Assembly: GCA_011800155.1 (NCBI GenBank)
Contig: CM022378.1
Location: forward strand, 1,426,001-1,490,000
DNA length: 64,000 nucleotides
Source: Flammulina velutipes
Lineage: Eukaryota; Basidiomycota; Agaricomycetes; Agaricales; Physalacriaceae
Direction: 5' to 3'
Part shown: in pieces, positions 45,903-58,635 of the stretch
Layout of the letters: every line of letters begins with the position of its first letter
Numbering within the stretch: the first letter of the stretch is position 1
Made by a program: the position numbers and the translations under genes
Notes under the pieces: generated by a model
What the model was told of the DNA's origin: nothing
What the model saw: only the letters and a program-made list of their open reading frames with translations
The model's database searches: none

Positions 45903-48141
45903 CTGCAGTGCTCTTCACACGGTAGCAGGACCACTCCCTTATCTCACTAGTCCTGGACTAAGTATTCCCTCCTGGCATGCTTGCCCCCCCTCGACGTGAC
46001 AATCTCTTGGGTGAACAACGCTCATCGTTTGACTCGTCCTAACCCTCTCTAACAGCAAACAACTCTGCTGACCCGTTGGCCATCCGAAAACAGTTCAATG
46101 CTATTTGCCACGGCGACATATTTCTCTGCCCAATGGAGGAGGATAATCTGCCTCAACCTCTGACCCCATGAAACTCGGTTCTTCCTTTTTCTCAAATCCG
46201 AGGACACTGAAATCATCAAATAATCGCTCGCAACCTCTCACCGTTTCAAAGTAAGCTTTTCCCCTTCCTCGTGTCCATGTCCACTGGCGCTATCACTGTC
46301 AGCATCTGACCTAACAATAATTGGCTCTTGCTCGTCCTCGTTTCCCAGGACACTGGCGCTGTGGACTAACAACCTCTGACGGACTGATGATAGCCTCTTC
46401 CTTTTTCTCGAATGCGGGGTCACCGGAATTACTGCTGGCAACCTCTCATCGTTTCAAAATAGCCTCTTCCTCTTCCTCGTGTCCATAACCGCTGGCGCTA
46501 TCGCTGCCACCCTCTGACCGAACAATAATTGGCTCTTGCTCGTCCTCGCATCCGAGGATACTGGCGCTATCGCTACCAACCCCTGACGGACTAATGCTAG
46601 GCTCTTGCTCATCCTCACATCCGAGGATACTGGCGCTATCGCTACCAACCTCTGACGGACTGATGATATCCCTTCCTCTTTCTCGAATGCGGGGTCACCA
46701 GAATTATCGCTGCCAACCTCTCACCAAATGAAAATTGACTCATGCTCGCCCTCGTTACGGGCACTATCGCTGCTACCGATTTGTCTACACTATTTACCAT
46801 TGGAGTATTTTTCTCAAGTCAATTGAGTGTATTTGAAGCTCGTATCGAAACAGATTTTCTTCGACGGAGATATAATACTTTTTGACCCATCAAATCCATA
46901 GTGGAGCCGTAGATACAACAGAAGGGAGGCAAACTTACAGCTTGGGGCTGGCTTTGAATGTTAGCCAATTCAGTTGTATGGGATGTGCTATCACCAGTTT
47001 CACTGAGCTCAAGAGGTGGGAGGAGCATGCCTGCACAAAGGATCCGCCACAGTATGGAGTAATTCATTTCGACTCAGATCCATGATGATGACAGGTACAC
47101 AAGGGCTCATACTTAGCTCGCTCGCGCATGACGTTTCGACCGAACCTCTGTATCGATACCAGCTTGTTATTATTAGATTATTATTATTATTTTACATATA
47201 TTAAGGAGATGACACCGATCAGTTGACACCTATTTGGCTGGCTCTTTTCTGCTACTCAGCATCCTGGTCGACCTTTTGAGAGTCTTCAGTCACACCCTCA
47301 CTCTATGTCAAAGTCAAGCTCCTTTTTCTCTTTCTTTCACTGGTCCAACACTTGATGAAAAGTCATCGAAGTTCTTACGCGCTTCGGCTATTGCCGCATT
47401 GGTACCTGACATGACATCATTGATGAGAACCTAAAGCCATAGAGCGTGGCGCACCAGTGTACTATGGCCAATAACCGAATAAGCTATTAGTTCAACTTCA
47501 TTTGAAGCTGTGCCTCAAGTCTTCAAGCGCCTTCCCTATGGACGTAGCGGAGCGAAGTCATGACTTGTTTATTATTATTTTGACCTCTACAATTGGGCTC
47601 ACACTCATAATTCGGCAAAATGATGGTTCTGAACGGCAATCACAAGCTACTCTAACCCAGTTGCATTAACACATCCCATGCTTTTCTGATCCCTCTGACG
47701 CATATCCCTAGATGTCACCACGAATGGGGTAAGGCTTTCTTTATCTAGCTCATCGTTGAGGAACAAAGAATCCAACTGAGCAGATTACATACCAACAGGT
47801 GCTTTCCGCATTGGTACATGTACCTCCAGTGTGCCACCCACGACCCGGATGTCGCCAGCTCGCAGAGCAAGAATTTCATGAGGCCGTAGGGGAAATAGCA
47901 GCATAAGTGTAAGCATTGCCTGTGTAGCGAGCAACTGGACAACGTCAATTTATGTGTCAATTTGGTGGGAGCTGATCAACTCACTACGTCTGAGGGGGTG
48001 CTCGTGTGAGACGACATGGTGGGGTGTTCAGAGAATGATCGAAGAATCCAAATTTATAAGGCATCTGAATCGGCCAATTCCGAATTCACTCATGGCAGTC
48101 TCACTATACATGCACATATTTCGGAAGAGTATGAATTGTAC
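45903..48141. other. Interior stretch without a supportable gene; includes a 69-bp minisatellite
   Basis: From about 46250 to 46690 a 69-bp unit recurs (GGCTCTTGCTCGTCCTCGCA is the start of one). On the minus strand it could encode 23-residue acidic repeats (SDSASILGCEDEQEP). No start or downstream domain was found. A TTA-rich run lies at 47165-47205. Remaining ORFs are short and featureless. Confidence 0.5.
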
Positions 48142-49756
48142 CTAAGCGCAGGCACATGATCTATTACAGGTAAAACATCGCATCGTAGGCGCTCGGTTGA
48201 GATTGAAAAACTCCCTACGCGGTTCCGTCGGATTATCATTCCACGATATGAGGTACTTCACGATAGTGAAGTGAGAAAAATCAGACGCCCAACCACCCCA
48301 CTCACAGATTTTCCTCAACGGCCATCGCATGTCAGAAGAAAGCCATTGGCAGCCTCCACGGCGGAAGGAATGGGTCCCATACGTGTAAACATTCTCGATG
48401 CCTATGTCGACCATGTTGTTGCGAAAATACGCAAGGAAATTGGATGCGCTCTGTCCAATCAAATAAGCCGGCTGACGATTGATATGGCAGAGACTTACCA
48501 GTGCCCCTGGTTTTGTTAGCATCGGTTGGTGATTGGTCGTTAATTTACGAAATAGACAACCCGTCGTGATTTTACTGTGGGACATCCATTTCGAAACAGC
48601 CCGGACAGGGCAAATATGAGCCATGGCCGGGGGTAAGAGACGAAGTTCGAATGGCTTGATGTCTACAAGGATATGCGCATCAGTAGTATGCTAATTGATT
48701 GGAAATCACCCTCACCTCCGAATTGATGAGTCTTCCGAAAAGGTAGATGTACACTCATCACTAACCCATTGGCGTCCTGCTCGAAGCTGATGTGTTGGCA
48801 TTGAATCTTGAGAACTTCGTCAATCCGCAGGAGGCAAACAAAAGAGAGAGTATAGATCGCCTGCAAGATAAGCCTGAGCGAGTTCCCAGACCAATCGTTA
48901 TTGGGGGGATCGAAAAACGCGGACATATTGTAGTGATACAATTTGCGGAGCACGTCCTGTGAATCTCATTCAGAAAGATGTGACGGACGGGGACCAAGGA
49001 CTTCACCGCAGTAATAGCTCTCGCACTGGTGGAGGCTTCGCCAAATTGCTGGACCTGGTTATGATAGTTAATACGATGCATGTTGGAAATAAGATCGTAA
49101 ATTAATCCCCACCTTTTTACGATGTAATCCACGGCAGTAACCAGCAACAAGAATAGAGAGAGAGGGATTGCCGTTTCCAGTCTGGCTATCCCAGTCGGTA
49201 CTACCACGTTGGCCTTCGATACCAAATCCTCGAGTCATAGCTGAGCGCATTTTCATCACGTGAGACCAGGAAGATGCAGGACCTGTACGCGGCTGAAGGT
49301 GCATGTCGGTTTCATCACACCTTGTATACAATGAGAAGACACAGGAGTGATCAGAAGAAGAACGAACTCTTTCATTATCCAAGCTATGATCCAACGATCA
49401 GCTTGGTTGGAAAGTTTTGGAATCGTGAAGACGTTAGAAGCTTTTGAAATGAAGCCTTCCTCAATACAGAAGGCATTGAACGCCTTCATCAAACTAGACA
49501 GAGGTCAGATATCGTGCATTTGGAAAAGAAGCGACGTATACCTCTTATACGCTGCATCTGTCTTCTCTTGCACAGCCTGAGACGCCGCTGCGAGAATATT
49601 ATCCATGGCTATCGAGCTTGACTTTTGGGTGGAGCTGATAGTAATTTGACTGAGAGCGTTGGCGATTGACTCTCGTTCCTCGTCCAGATCATCTAGAAGC
49701 TCAGGAGTGGAATCCGTGGCCTCGTCCATATCGTGCAAGGAAGTCATAGGAGTCAT
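48142..49756 (-). CDS. Crypton-like tyrosine recombinase (YR1)
   Basis: About seven exons run from ATG 49756 (MTPMTSLHDMDEATDS). The N-terminal region is acidic, then a helical core-binding-like domain follows (MKAFNAFCIEEGF ... RWIIAWIMKE; CRGLHRKKVQQFGEASTSARAIT). The catalytic domain has FVCLLRIDEVLKIQ (first Arg), HLPFRKTHQ (Lys strand), YGTHSFRRGGCQWL (H-x-x-R), WGGWASDF and IVKYLISW (nucleophilic Tyr). It ends with a Cys tail (MRCFTCNRSCACA). Introns at K^V and AIT^DVL are at the same places as in YR2, so the two genes share ancestry. All canonical residues are present. Tyrosine recombinases cut and rejoin DNA via a 3'-phosphotyrosine. Fungal Cryptons use this enzyme to move. Confidence 0.82.
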
Positions 49757-51912
49757 AGTCGGTAGGCTGCGGAGGAGAGAGCAATTGTAAGTGTATATAT
49801 AGGGACCAGGGAGAATAGGAGCTTTCAAGTGGCGCCCATGAACGTCTCGGCCTTATCCTAGAGCCGAAACGTTGCGCCTCCTATCTTCCCCTAAGACATC
49901 AGGACGCGGGATTGCATCGAAAGGTGTGAGTCAAACAGAAGAGCACGTAATGTTGTTTCAACAAGAATCTGGAGGAAGACATTGAGATAGTCAGTAAAGA
50001 TCAGGGATAGGGGAAATATGAAAAATAGCGAGTATCTCCATGACAGAAAGAAACCCGGCAAGGTTGACGGAGCACTTCCGGTGGTAGCGCTACGGATAGC
50101 GTTAGATATCAGCTGCTACGAATGACTTCTCATTCACAGCAACCAAATCTGGTGGAAGTAAAGCCTATATCCTAGAAGTTGAACATAAGTAACAGACTCG
50201 AGCTGGTTGCACTCACTCAGTCGCTTTCCCTCGCAGTCACGCGGTACTGCCGAAGGCAAACTGGGGCGGCGTTGCGATCGTCCATGGGCGTGCACGGCTA
50301 TGACGCGCGGCGCCCGCGACGAGGTTGTCCCACGGAAGCAGATAATGTCAACGAAACCTGTCCCACTGACCAGAGAAATGAAAGCTGATCAAAGAAAGGA
50401 AAGGAAGTGAATTCAGAGTAACCAAACAAGAGTAATCTTAGGGACTTGCCGGACTGGTCCAGATTGGCTCCAGAATTCAGCGCCACAACCAACAATATTC
50501 AGGCGTCGAACTTTACGGGTCAAGAGAGGATATTAAGAGGGTATGATATGCTTGAAAAAAAAAGTCTCAGTCTGAGTACTTGAGTCTTGAAGCGTGAGGG
50601 ACCTCAGGGAGAGGCCACGTGAGGCGGCATCTCGGGTTCGTCACCACTCACAGAAACGGACGTTGCAGTGTCCTCTCACTACCTCTCGCATCCCTCTACG
50701 CCTTTCATGCAGCGCCCATACGCGCCATTGTCACACGGAAACTCTGTGGTGCAAGGAAAAATAGGTCTGGCCATTCCCGCACACCTTTCCAACGCGAGTC
50801 TGTTGCTACCACCTGACGAGGGTGCTTTTACGAGTCACCACCAATAGGTCTTTATCCACCACACCTCCTACGAGATGTACCGTTGCCGTCACCATTGTTG
50901 TTGTACCCTGTCCCTCAAACAATTCTCCATCAATCGAGCTGTCTGCCTGCCACTAAAGATTATACCATATCTCCTCCATGGCTGACGCACTTCACCACCA
51001 ATATTGCAACACCTTACATCGCGTGTGAGACCTGGACAGTGTATGCATGCATTTTCGCCGCCACAAACCTACTCTAACCTACTGGCAACAGACATAAACT
51101 CGTTGAGATCGAACCAATGCTCTGTCAGGCTCCGCGCTCTCACTGATTCTCCTCGGGCTGCAGACGTTCAGACGTCTGCAGCCTATGTTCATGGTCCTTG
51201 CCTTCTTTGATGACTGATGATAAGTCGACCGTTGGTGAGAAAATAATGATCTGCGCCTCAAGATTGTGCTAATTACCCTTCTTCCGTGCAGGCGTCTTCT
51301 AAATGAGCAATGTTCAATTATCCCGCTATCTATCAACGCAGGAGACGGTAATAACATCACATCGACCTCGAGGCCTTTCCGATGACCCCTCCGGCGTCCG
51401 AAAGCATGTGGTCGCATAGCACAACTAAGCGATGAGATGTATATCCACGCGCATGGGGCTGATATGATGCTCCTCCTGGTTTCGTTGGTTCAAAGCTGCC
51501 AGGCATACCTGCCAGAGCCTTCGAAGCGCGTTGACCTATCTATCTTTGCGAACCATCTAATATTCATAACCGTTTCTACCAACGCGTGGTTTCACAATGG
51601 CATTCGTAAACTTTTCCCAGGGCTTCTTCCGGTGCCGACATCCCAACTATATTATCTGAGCGATAGACGTTTGGCACATATCCTTTGCCATCCGACACGC
51701 TTATGCGGATTGTGTCCACCATCCCCTCCTTGTGCTCAAATATCGCTGCATATTAGTGTCTACCTAGCGTTCATATCCGTCTCCTTCTATCATAACTGGT
51801 CCCTCTTGTGTCTACGTTTGAATCCACGCCTACAGCCCTTTCTGGTCCAACTGTAGCGTGGGGTCGGGCGATCATTACACAGCCACCGATTTGGCTCTCT
51901 TCGTTGTTTATC
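49757..51912. other. Interior stretch between YR1 and the nuclease gene
   Basis: About 2.1 kb with only short ORFs lacking recognisable motifs, including the presumptive promoters of both divergent genes. The one clear structure is a 12-bp-stem hairpin at 51156-51183. Confidence 0.5.
51156..51183. repeat. Hairpin with 12-bp stem and TCAG loop
   Basis: GGCTGCAGACGT, loop TCAG, ACGTCTGCAGCC: a perfect 12-bp stem. The ACGT-TCAG-ACGT core also appears in the arms (44889 and 58510 areas) and, as ACGT-TGAG-ACGT, once per 284-bp unit. Confidence 0.75.
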
Positions 51913-53618
51913 ATGGGCACCGATGGTATTTGGAAGGTACATATTTTATCAACCCTTTACTCGCAAAAATTCACCCGCCACCTTCCAGCTTTTGGAACTC
52001 TATCGTAAAACGGTGCCGCTGATTGAACTAGCGACTCAAGAGGGTGTCATTGAAAATAAAGGCAATATCCGAGCATGGCGAGTGGGTGTAGATATTGGAG
52101 GACTGTTCTACGCCTGCAACCATCACCATTCTCAAGCTGAGAACATTCCAATAGCCTCCATGTTCAAGAAGGTTCTCTGCCTATTCTCCGAGGCCCCTAT
52201 TATCCCCGTCTTTGTTTTCGATGGTCCAGGTCGTCCGGGTATCAAGCGTGGCAAGACAGTCAGAGGAAACGCTCATTGGATGGAACGACCGCTCAAGGCT
52301 TTGCTTGACTCGCTTGGGCTGCCGTACCATCAGGTTTGTGTCCTTATATTACTTTCACCTGTGCATATTCTAACACCGATGTAGGCTCCGGCTGAGGCTG
52401 AAGCAGAATTAGCGCACATGTCCAAATACCTATTCATTGACTGTGTTCTCACAGCGGATAGCGACATCTTTGCGTTTGGAGCACGTCGTGTCTTCCGACT
52501 GCAAGCATTTTCATCCCAGTTAAACTCAAGTGCACTGACATTTTCTTAGGACACCACAGACATTTCATGATAACGTATTAGTTGGCGATCTATATGAAGC
52601 GTACCCATGGACTGGAGACGATTTTTCTTTCATTAGCCTCCTAGCAGGTGGCGACTATGATGTCAGTGATTCCTTTTCTCTGCCTTATCTCAATTTCTGA
52701 CTCAGATTTTAGCCAGGAATCCAAGGCTGTGGCGTCAAGATAGCAGCACAGATCATCCCCACCAGAGTGCATGATCGCCTCTTCCAGGCTTCCCGGGACC
52801 TACCGCTCAATGCCTTTGCTACATTTTTACGGCTTTGGCGCCTGGAGTTTCAAACGGTCTGCAAACAACATCGGTCAGCGAGAGTTCGTGCACTCTATCT
52901 CCCGGTCGACTTTCCACGGCCTAATGTGATAGGCCTCTACTTGTCACCTCTCATTTCAGACGGAACGACTCCGGCGCCGATCCTATCATGGGAGACGGCA
53001 CCCGATTTGCAGTCTCTCTCGCATTTCATTCATCAGCATTTTGCTTGGAGCGGCAGTCTGGACAAAGTGATTGCGCGCTTTTACCGCGATATTCTTCCAG
53101 GACTCGTCGTCCGCGCACTCCTCAAAATCCTGCTCATTGACGATGACAACCTCGACGAGGATATTAGCCCATATTCTCCCGTTATCATTGGAACCGTCAC
53201 TCCGCACACGAACCAGCAGAAACGGATCAAACACCAACTGCTCCTAAAAGTTGCTGTGCCCCCACAACTCTTGACACTTATAACCTCTCATATCCCGTCT
53301 TCGCTCGGACATTCATTCGACAACAAGACTACAAAAGTCTGGATTCCTCGTGCACTCTACCACAAGGTGGTAGCAGTACAGGGTAGAGCAGACAAGGGAG
53401 AAGGGCAGCCCGGCCTCGATGCGAAAGAAGCGACTTTCGTTCTCCACGGAGAAGCTGCATTGGAGAGAGAGGAAAAGCCCGACCACGAATTCGATGAGTC
53501 GGAGGACATAGAATCCGAAGTGGAGGTGATGGAAAGTGGGAATTTTATTTACATGATCACCGTGAATGAAGCTGGCGGTGAGACCTGGGAGATATTTTCC
53601 GATTCAGATAGCGATTGA
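51913..53618 (+). CDS. XPG/FEN1-family structure-specific nuclease
   Basis: Exon 1 is only 24 nt (51913-51936, MGTDGIWK, matching the family's invariant start). The next intron is 51937-51988. Exon 2 encodes the N-domain: WRVGVDIGGLFYAC (metal-binding Asp) and PVFVFDGPGRPGIKRG (Asp). After intron 52334-52384 the I-domain follows: GLPYHQ/APAEAEAELA (Glu pair), then CVLTADSDIFAFGA (Asp pair). Then LLAGGDYD joins PGIQGCGVK across intron 52660-52710. A probable GC-AG intron lies at about 52502-52549. All canonical acidic residues are present. The long C-terminal part (about 53000-53618) resembles the GEN1/Yen1 type more than FEN1 and ends in an acidic SDSDSD tail. Substrates would be flaps, bubbles or Holliday junctions (family knowledge). 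Its position between two recombinase genes suggests a role in resolving transposition intermediates. Confidence 0.85.
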
Positions 53619-54167
53619 CGAGATAGTTTTGGTCTAGAAACGTTACAAAATGTGACGCAACTTTGAAAACTGCTCTGGCTGACAATTAATCTCCTGGTCT
53701 ACGGGTTTGTTTGTGATAAACGGTTTGTTAAAGTCTCGGCAAAAGCCGGGCTAACTGATAATCGCGGTCAACCTCTTACTTCACACCGTCACCTACGCTC
53801 AGTTGTATGCGAGCAGTGCCACTGTGAATGATGAGTCATTCACAGTGATATGGAGCCTTGTCGTACTGTTTCGACTCCAAGTGAGTCTGGTTTACGCTGC
53901 ATCTCGAAATAAGTGTATCTTGACCCATATGGCTCATTTTTCCAGGGAACGTAGCCTTTTCGACAACAGCACCTTGAGTCAAGATATTATCGGTACAATA
54001 CAAGGTTCGTAGAATACACCTTAATCTAGAAGCTGCATGCCGCCGTTCAGCCTAATTCTTTCCACCAGTAAACACAGAGCTTTTTCGCAATGGGGGTGGT
54101 CGTCAGCGAAAGTTAACAGTATATATAAGTCCTCAGCCACGTCCTACGCCATTTCTGCACCCACACT
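53619..54167. other. Spacer between nuclease and YR2 with a hairpin
   Basis: Non-coding, with a perfect hairpin at 53820-53847 and a short GC-rich inverted pair (CTCGGCAAAAGCCGGG) near 53735. It probably includes the YR2 promoter. Confidence 0.5.
53820..53847. repeat. Hairpin with 12-bp stem and TGAG loop
   Basis: CACTGTGAATGA, loop TGAG, TCATTCACAGTG. The outer nine bases of each stem match the hairpins in the inverted arms (45473-45502 and 57910-57939). Confidence 0.8.
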
Positions 54168-55814
54168 ATGTCGTTCGGTCTCTCGCAAAAACCTGGGCTA
54201 GCAGCGATTCTCCAGGAGAAGGCCGAAAACAGTCACAAAATCAATGACCTAGATGGCCTAGACTTCGAACTACTGGACGACATTTCCGAGGAATCAGAGT
54301 CGTACGCAGCTCTCGAGGAAGAGCTCTTACTGGTCGAAGAGGTGAAGCAAGAGGTTCCAGACCGTTTTGGCAATCAACGCCTCAAAGCACTTTCCTGCCT
54401 CACCGACAAGACGTGTAAACAATATCTCGCGTTAGTTTTCTTGCATTCTGCTTTCGTCTTCTCAATGTCTTTTTAGGGTCGCTCACAAATGGAACACTTT
54501 TTGCATCGAAAATAAATGGCTTGCGGATGGCCTCAAAATGTGGGAATGCGCCCAGCTGGATCCCGAAATACCGTTCATGATCGTTGCCTTCATCCAAAGA
54601 GAGTACGTCTTCTTGACCTCTTTTGGTTTATGTTTACTTCTACTCCACTAGATGCGACTATGAAGACATGGACGGAAGGCGCCGCGCGCAAGGCGATGCT
54701 CCGTCGTCGATAGGTCATGCCGGTTTCATTCGCTCTGCTATCGTGTTTGTATGGGGTTTTTTTGGCAAACGCGGAAAGATACCTTGGGACGACAACACAT
54801 GCACTGGTAACCCCGGTATATCTTACTGGATATCTTCATATCTTAGGGGGTTACAGAGACGAAAGGTAAATCATCCTGTTCGACTGCCAGTAGTCCTTGA
54901 CAATCTTTCCAGGTGCAGATTTATGGTGAAAAATCCGTCAGTTCCAGAGCCATCACTGGAGTAAGTTCTGGCGTGTGTCTTGTTGCGATAGAGCTGATAA
55001 TATCTCCTTTAGGATGTGTTGAAACAGCTCTATCGACATTCGCTCGACAAGATCAATAATCCTGAGGGCGACTGGGCTACTCCTATTCTTCGAGTACAAC
55101 AACATACTATCATGGTACTGACATTCCAGGGCTTTTTGAGGCCAGACGAGTGCCTTTCACTTCAGGCGCATCAGGTACAGCTATATTGGAGTGACAAGTG
55201 GCAGAACCACTATCTCTCTGTGTCCCTGTACACTCGCAAAAATCACCAGACTGGAGGCAAGCATCTATATTCTGCTACAAACAAGATTTTGACCAGCAGA
55301 CACCAGATATTCGACCGTTTGAATTCTACATGCAGCCTAAAAGCCGGTGGCACCTGTGTGTGGTTCGATGGTATTGTCGCTACATTGCTATGACAGGTAT
55401 CACTACGGGATATCTCTTCCGATCCCTCAACAAAGACCTTCAAATCGTTCTTGACAAACCATCTATCTATTTGGTAAGTGTGTCATTGTCATACGTGCAT
55501 ATTCTTACCTCATCTAGAGAGCCGCCGAATTTCTATTGTATTTCAGGAACATGCTCGTTGATATTGGCGTTGAGAGCCCCTACTCGTATGGTGGACAGTC
55601 CTTTCGCCGCGGTGGTGTACAGTTCTTCCATGAGATTCGGGGCTGGAGTATCCGAGAAATATGCTGCTGAGGTGGCTGGTCGAGCAATTTTACTTACCTC
55701 ACAGTTTTGAAATACTTGATTTCCTGGAATGACAGCGACTGGACCACAGAAAATACTTATTTTGTAGTAGATTTTTCAGGTCCATATTGTTGTAAACACT
55801 GTGGTCGCTCGTAA
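54168..55814 (+). pseudogene. Crypton-like tyrosine recombinase (YR2), broken by an in-frame TGA
   Basis: It starts at ATG 54168 with an acidic N-terminus, then a core-binding-like region (KWNTFCIENKWLADGL ... LRGLQRRKVQIYGEKSVSSRAIT). The catalytic region follows: QGFLRPDECLSLQ (Arg), TRKNHQTGG, YGGQSFRRGGVQFF and VLKYLISWND (Tyr). Introns include 54429-54476, 54603-54650, 54867-54914 and a likely GC-AG intron at about 55251-55306. Compared with YR1, the His of the H-x-x-R box is Gln. A TGA at 55668-55670 replaces the Trp codon of the WGGW motif (CC-stop-GGW), truncating the protein before the nucleophilic Tyr. Beyond it the frame stays open to 55814, including a CCKHC tail like that of YR1. 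This suggests a recent nonsense change; a sequencing error is the alternative. Confidence 0.78.
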
Positions 55815-57506
55815 TTCATTATCACCCTTCAAAAGCTGTACAAAGCAGTCCACATATGAAATTGAGTCATTTTTTTATTTTTAAAATCACAAGTTTAATG
55901 TCATTGCAAGCAAACTAGTGCTAAAATTGAGTCATCAAGGAATAAGAAAGGTGAGCCATAGATGTGACGTTGGGCGCTGCTCTGGTGAGTCTGGTCTTGA
56001 AAGCCATGTTATCACGTAGCTAAAGAATCTATCCATTCGTGCGGTAAGTTCGCGGCAGTGGGTGAGAACACGTGTGTTGACCCAACCGTCCTTTAGGCTA
56101 TCCCGATGTGCGAACTGCACGCTACGCAGTACGTAGCCTTAATCGATTAGATCGTTCACGGACCTTGGAGACAGGGATTTGGAAGGCACCTGGGGAAGTC
56201 ACTGCAGTGTGCACGTCCAAGACAGAGAATTACGAGCCAAGTTAAGAGTATCATGCACCTCCACCTCCAGCGATTTCCATAGTACCACAGTAGGGACTGG
56301 GAATGAATGCGCGAGATCACGTCAGGATCACACTGAACCTTCAGTGCTTCAGTCATCGAATATGGTCGGCGGCTGCGACATCTCCCTCGGTCGCTGCAAG
56401 ATCTCAATATGAGCGTCAGCTAGTCCAGTCTTACCTGATGGACGGCTAAGTATGAGTCCCGAGCTCATCTCTCACTGTGAGCGGCTCTTTTAATGTGATG
56501 GGCTTTAAGACTGGCACGGGAGAAGAACCCTCGACGTTGTCTGTCGGGGCAGCTGGAGCAGAAAATGATTGGTATTGTACACATATGTCCGGAGGGTGTT
56601 ACACCTTACCTGCCTGCTTCTTTCGCTTCTTCTTTCGTTCCGGCGCCTTTCGTTGGATATCCATTACAGACGTTCTTGAGCGCACCGATACGTGGTGTCC
56701 TTGTAGATGTCTATCATTCGGATCGGCTTCTGTCGTTCTCATACTCGCCGTGGGTCAACACCGTGGGTCCAGAAAACGTCGGGGGAGGCTCAAAGCAAAA
56801 GTCAAGGCACGTGTATCTTCCTTGGCTGGTTGTGCTCGAATAGAACACTCAGATCGAGGACCACCTTGAGTCCCGCCATCACCTTCGATGGGCGCGCTCG
56901 CAGTGATATCTACTGGGTCGCCCAATATCGAGTTGGGTGTTTTATGGCGCTGTTGCAGATCATCCTTCTGGAATGGCAGTAGAAAGGTTAAGAGGGGGAA
57001 ACGGTGTGGTGTATGCTTATGGGCCAAGTCCTCAACTCTTGAGTCAGTCATTCTCCACTAGCGTCGTACTTGTTGCGAACGAAGACAGACGGTTGAGTCT
57101 AGATGGAAGAGAGCTGGAAGTATTCAACTTGATGATTGAAGGATGGATGAAATCAAAGGGTGGGACACATCTGGTAAGGTCCAATTCTTATGTCCTGCAG
57201 TGGTGAGGAGGGCCTTGTGCCCCGCCTCGATAAAAGAACATAGATCTCGCCGTTGGAATTTGCAGGACGTTGAGGGACATTTGTAAATAGCGGGAACAAG
57301 AAGAGAAAGATCTTCGGAGGGAAACAAGGTGGACGAAGGGAGGTGACGGATGTGTGGCGGGGATTGAGCAATCAGGAGAGATGGTACAATGTGCATCGCT
57401 TGAGGAGGCTGGTTCCCACAGGGCGACGATGCGGGGAGGGTGTCAACAGGGGAGGTGAACATGGGCATTAGAAACGGTCGAATGACCTTCTTGAAGGGCC
57501 AAACTG
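55815..57506. other. Interior stretch right of YR2 without a supportable gene
   Basis: Several overlapping ORFs of 60-130 codons exist (for example 56477-56869 plus, 56755-57051 minus), but none has a motif or convincing exon structure. A half-copy of the arm hairpin (CTCACTGTGAGCGGCT) occurs near 56472. Confidence 0.45.
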
Positions 57507-58635
57507 GAGGCGGTATTGCGTCATGACGTCGGAGACGTACAGGCTGTGGGAGTGGGAAGAGTACGGGAGGGCTGTGATTACTGCATGAAATATCGGACGG
57601 GTTTAGAGGTGAGGGTTGTAGAGACATAGGAGGAAGCGATCGTAGGACACGAAAGGACCTCCTAGACTGAGGGTCAAACAACAGATGTGTGACAACGCAA
57701 CATTGATAGAGGCTACAGGATGGAGTATTGGTATAGGGCAACATGTTCTGCAGAGACAAAGGTTGTGAACAGTGCGACAAACGACCAATCGTTCGCAGCG
57801 GTGGGAGGAGACAGAGAGAACACGTGACAGTAGAGATGAGAGCACAGCCACAATAGTCGTCTTTCTGTCTGACATTTACCTCCCAACAACGACGAACCGA
57901 GGACGAAGATCACTGTGAACGATCAGCCGTTCACAGTGAAATGGGAGGGTAGCTGATGGGAAGAGAGTCCCCAATGGTAAGAAGGGGACACGTAATGTTG
58001 GAAACAGGTTGGTAGGAACACCGTCTAGTGCTGAGACCATGCAAAGATGGCCAGAGGCAGGATATCTTTGGAGGAACGACTGAGAAAGATGTGGTCCGGG
58101 GAGGGGGGGATTCAAATGAAAAGAAGACTGCGGGAAAATGGTGAGTGACTGACACAGAGATACATGAATGCGCAATTGAATATCTCGCGCTAGGTTCGAC
58201 GTAGGCGTTTGTACCGAAGACTCGGAGGACTCACCGTGGTTTGAGGGTTGCAGTGGAGATATAGCAGAGTCTATGTGAGACTGTCTGGATTCAAATCGAA
58301 GCCATCTCGACTAGTAGCTTCCACTGGGCGTCGATGCCAGCGCGATCGGAAAAGTGGAGAGGACGGTGTCTGTGAGTTGAGCAGCATTGCATTTTCCGGC
58401 TAGATGGCGCTTGGTTCGCCCCATGGACTGCGAGGCCACCAACGCGCTGAGCTTGAACGTGAGATTCCTCATGTTATGCGTTCACAGCGACTGGCAGTGC
58501 GGAATGAACGTTCAGACGTCTAGAGCCTGCTGCTGCACGGGAAACATCCTGGATGCCGTAGGGCGTTCCTCCAGTGCGTGAGTATTTCGTTGTCTTTTGT
58601 TGAACAAGGTGCTCAAAAGCCTTCCTTTTTGCAGA
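57507..58635 (-). repeat. Unique inner part of the right inverted arm
   Basis: It is an inverted copy of 44782-45902 with few mismatches (for example one R/H codon change in the mirrored 64-codon ORF at 58387-58581). It includes the hairpin at 57910-57939. Confidence 0.9.
57910..57939. repeat. Hairpin with 12-bp stem (right arm)
   Basis: TCACTGTGAACG, loop ATCAGC, CGTTCACAGTGA. It is the mirror copy of 45473-45502. Confidence 0.8.

Noticed and set aside
57124..57780. 218-codon minus-strand ORF overlapping the right arm
   Set aside because: It crosses the arm border, its arm part is matched by frame-broken sequence in the left arm, and the composition is S/P/L-rich without motifs.
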